Source of the DNA: an uncultured Oscillospiraceae bacterium
GTDB taxonomy: Bacteria > Bacillota > Clostridia > Oscillospirales > Oscillospiraceae
NCBI GenBank assembly: GCA_934590325.1
Contig: CAKTOW010000015.1
Span: 1-51,391 of the forward strand
DNA: 51,391 nucleotides
Direction of reading: 5' to 3'
Position 1 is the first letter of the stretch, and every line of letters starts with the position of its first letter. The translations under genes and the position numbers were made by a program. Below the pieces are notes generated by a model. The model was given only the letters and a program-made list of their open reading frames with translations. It was not told where the DNA came from and did not search any database. Positions 49,999-51,391 of the stretch are shown in pieces.

Positions 49999-50074
49999 GG
50001 GCTTGTAGCTCAGCTGGGAGAGCGTTCGGTTCGCATCCGAGAGGTCGAGGGTTCGAATCCCTTCAGGTCCACCA
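49999..50074 (+). tRNA. tRNA-Ala (anticodon CGC)
   Basis: 76 nt with encoded CCA. Acceptor GGGCTTG/CAGGTCC contains the G3:U70 pair that defines alanine tRNA; D arm GCTC/GAGC; anticodon stem TTCGG/CCGAG with loop TTCGCAT (anticodon CGC, reads GCG); T arm GAGGG-TTCGAAT-CCCTT. It is followed by a terminator. Confidence 0.9.
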
Positions 50075-50076
50075 CG

Positions 50077-50110
50077 AAAAGCTGTGAAATTTCATATTTC
50101 ACAGCTTTTT
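50077..50110 (+). terminator. terminator after tRNA-Ala
   Basis: AAAAGCTGTGAAAT-ttc-ATATTTCACAGCTTTTT. Confidence 0.88.
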
Positions 50111-50136
50111 TGTAACTTTTTAAGGAGATTTGTGTG

Positions 50137-50205
50137 GATGCGAACAGAGCGTTTCCGGCGAATTTTGGAGATTTTAGGGGATATTGACCCCAAGCGGTTC
50201 GCATC
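50137..50205. repeat. copies of the tRNA anticodon-region sequence
   Basis: GTTCGCATC from the tRNA-Ala anticodon arm (50029-50037) recurs inverted at 50137-50145 and directly at 50197-50205, where CGGTTCGCATC matches for 11 bp. They may mark attachment-site remnants of an element once inserted in the tRNA. The 50111-50321 stretch has no real gene. Confidence 0.45.
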
Positions 50206-50229
50206 TTAAAAACGACATATAGAAAAACG

Positions 50230-50275
50230 AGAGCGTCGGTTTGTTGGTTTCATAAAACCATCAACCGGCGCTCTT
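50230..50275. terminator. long hairpin terminator
   Basis: AGAGCG-CGGTT-TGGTTT-loop-AAACCA-AACCG-CGCTCTTTT, an interrupted but long stem ending in a T run. Confidence 0.7.
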
Positions 50276-50321
50276 TTGCGTTTCAGGACAGATCAAGGGC
50301 GGAAGCCCGGAGAGGAGCAAT

Positions 50322-50528
50322 ATGCGAAAACCAACAAGACCGCTGGCGCGGCGGATCGACGAGCGGCAGCCAGTGCCCTATCAGCAGAGGTCACCGGAAC
50401 CGGTGTTTTGCACCGAAAACGAGCAATGCCGTGGATGCCCTTACCCCGCCCACGGTATGGTCTGTTGGCACCGGGGTGGAGGCTGTCTGCGCACAGATAT
50501 GGAAGAAATAGAAAGGAGACGCAAATGA
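50322..50528 (+). CDS. small Cys-rich protein of a mobile-element remnant
   Basis: A 68-residue protein (MRKPTRPLARRIDERQPVPY...) with cysteines in VFCTENEQCRGCPYPAHGMVCW and GGGC (split). GAGGAG precedes the ATG at 50322. It overlaps the next start by 4 nt. Short proteins of this kind are common in conjugative elements of gut Clostridia; I cannot assign a function. Confidence 0.55.
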   Translation: MRKPTRPLARRIDERQPVPYQQRSPEPVFCTENEQCRGCPYPAHGMVCWHRGGGCLRTDMEEIERRRK

Positions 50529-50788
50529 TGATTCAAGCGGTTCTCAGTAACCCCAGCCACCCGGAATACGGCGTGGCGACCATCCCGTTCCCTTACGGTC
50601 AGCAGCGATTGCAGGAAACGCTGGGGCTGGATGATGAAGCCATCTATGAGCTGGACGGCTACAGGGATTTTGAGAAATACGGTCAGGACTGCATGGAAAA
50701 CGACTGCGTGACAAAAACAGAGTTCGGCCTGCTGCGCCGCTTGGACCCGCCCTTTCCGGAGCAGACGCAGGGGCAGCGGATGACGTAA
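50525..50788 (+). CDS. small protein of a mobile-element remnant, possibly truncated
   Basis: An 87-residue protein starting MMIQAVLSNPSHPEYGVATIPFP, an N-terminus seen in accessory genes of conjugative elements. The remainder is acidic and ends in a basic, proline-rich tail. It is coupled to the preceding gene by a 4-nt overlap. The role is unknown; it may be a shortened copy. Confidence 0.55.
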   Translation: MMIQAVLSNPSHPEYGVATIPFPYGQQRLQETLGLDDEAIYELDGYRDFEKYGQDCMENDCVTKTEFGLLRRLDPPFPEQTQGQRMT

Positions 50789-50792
50789 GCTA

Positions 50793-50824
50793 AAGCGGCT
50801 CGATCTATTTGGATCAAGCCGCTT
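50793..50824. terminator. hairpin between converging genes
   Basis: AAGCGGCT-CGATC/GATC-AAGCCGCTT around a 6-nt loop. No T run, so termination is only likely. Confidence 0.5.
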
Positions 50825-50848
50825 GATAAGCAGACAAACTGGAATTTG

Positions 50849-51391
50849 TCAGCCTAATTGCTTTTTGATTTCAGCTTTCACTTTATCCAAATCACTGCAA
50901 GTCAAGATTGGAATCAGCCGGTTGATTTCGTCAATGCTCCTATCCCACCACTTGAATCTCAGCAGCAATTCAATCAGTTCATCGTCAAAGCGTTTTTGAA
51001 TTGCTCTTGCAGGATTCCCAACGACCTTCGTATATGGTGGAACATCACTTCCCACAACGCTGTTTGCACCAATGATTGCACCATCTCCAATGTGAACGCC
51101 GGGAAGGATTACCGAATTTTGCCCGATCCAAACATCATTTTCGATAACGGTATCTCCTTTTAATGGCAGATCCGTCTTTGCAGGCGGCGACATTTCCCAT
51201 CCCTCCAAGGTATAGAACGGGAATGTAGAGACGGCGTTCATCTGATGGTTTGCACCGTTCATCACAAACTCAACTCCGGCGGCGATTTGACAGAACTTTC
51301 CGATGATGAGTTTGTCATCATTCCACTCGTATAAGTGTGAAACATGACTTTCAAAATCCGAATCGGCAATATAAGTAAAGTCCCCGACAAT
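50849..51391 (-). CDS. Vat/CatB-type xenobiotic acetyltransferase (start beyond the window)
   Basis: 180 residues are visible and the 5' end is cut by the window edge. The hexapeptide-repeat left-handed beta-helix ([23 protein letters not shown], split; [27 protein letters not shown]) and the active-site His in GANHQM place it in the xenobiotic acyltransferase group, which includes streptogramin A (Vat) and CatB chloramphenicol acetyltransferases. GC is clearly lower than in the chromosome, which suggests transfer. It probably confers or derives from antibiotic acetylation, but family members with other substrates exist. Confidence 0.82.
   Translation of the reverse strand: MVGDFTYIADSDFESHVSHLYEWNDDKLIIGKFCQIAAGVEFVMNGANHQMNAVSTFPFYTLEGWEMSPPAKTDLPLKGDTVIENDVWIGQNSVILPGVHIGDGAIIGANSVVGSDVPPYTKVVGNPARAIQKRFDDELIELLLRFKWWDRSIDEINRLIPILTCSDLDKVKAEIKKQLG

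Noticed and set aside
50010..50204. 64-residue minus-strand ORF over the tRNA-Ala gene
   Set aside because: Its C-terminal GFEPSTSRMRT-type sequence is a translation of the tRNA itself, a frequent false gene.
1..51391. CRISPR array
   Set aside because: No run of regularly spaced direct repeats was seen; the only repeated family is the set of six dispersed palindromes.

Overview
The window reads as the chromosome of a GC-rich gut Firmicute, most likely Clostridia of the Oscillospiraceae type. The evidence is Gram-positive Shine-Dalgarno sequences in front of nearly every gene, the gdpP-rplI-dnaB and tilS-hpt-ftsH clusters, RNase J, a bile salt hydrolase, and many lipoproteins with an LxxC box. 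A filamentous phage (inovirus) prophage of about 8.8 kb lies at 41079-49875. A patch of mobile-element remnants with lower GC follows it at the right edge.

Layout. 1-255: promoter and leader of what looks like an rRNA operon running off the left edge. 370-3797 (+): YhaN-like ATPase, zinc-ribbon protein, Mrp ATPase. 3840-4577 (-): TSUP permease. 4667-9788 (-): complete branched-chain amino acid ABC transporter, livK-H-M-G-F. 10173-18692 (-): gdpP, rplI, dnaB, tilS, hpt, lepB and ftsH. 19144-22601 (+): RNase J and an ECF sigma/anti-sigma pair. 22647-27772: carbohydrate-binding lipoprotein divergent from a VTC polyphosphate polymerase, a DUF4956 membrane protein and a two-component system, with a symmetric direct-repeat operator between them. 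27830-29686 (-): LysR regulator and bile salt hydrolase. 29823-34161 (+): BrnQ transporter with an Ile/Leu/Val-rich leader, TM1266-family protein, and a small-molecule ABC importer. 34244-36285 (-): proBA. 36469-39555 (+): YtrA-type GntR regulator with an ABC exporter. 39643-40842 (-): CofE-like ligase.

Prophage 41079-49875. It is bounded by a 14-bp direct repeat, TGTTGTTTTACCGG. Read right to left it carries an SSB-like protein, a Rep_trans/RstA-type replication protein, two small proteins, a tRNA, the major coat protein, small membrane proteins, a large pIII-like adsorption protein, four more small membrane proteins and a Zot/pI-type ATPase. An IS30-family transposase points the other way. 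Six palindromic elements with invariant GTAACACA/TGTGTTAC arms, exactly 54 bp (four) or 65 bp (two) long, sit mostly at the boundaries between the gene modules.

Most important observation. The major coat gene (47543-47725) has a strong Shine-Dalgarno but no AUG, GUG or UUG start. The codon at the correct 7-nt spacing is GAG. Directly upstream lies a 75-nt tRNA (47753-47827) whose anticodon is CUC, which pairs with GAG. This tRNA carries the hallmarks of an initiator tRNA: an unpaired 1:72 position, G2-C71, C3-G70, G4-C69, A73, three GC pairs (GGG/CCC) in the anticodon stem, and the GGTAGCT segment of tRNA-fMet. I infer that the phage carries its own initiator tRNA to start its most abundant protein on GAG, a private initiation channel. 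I know of no described natural system of this kind. This rests on reading sequence by eye and has not been tested.
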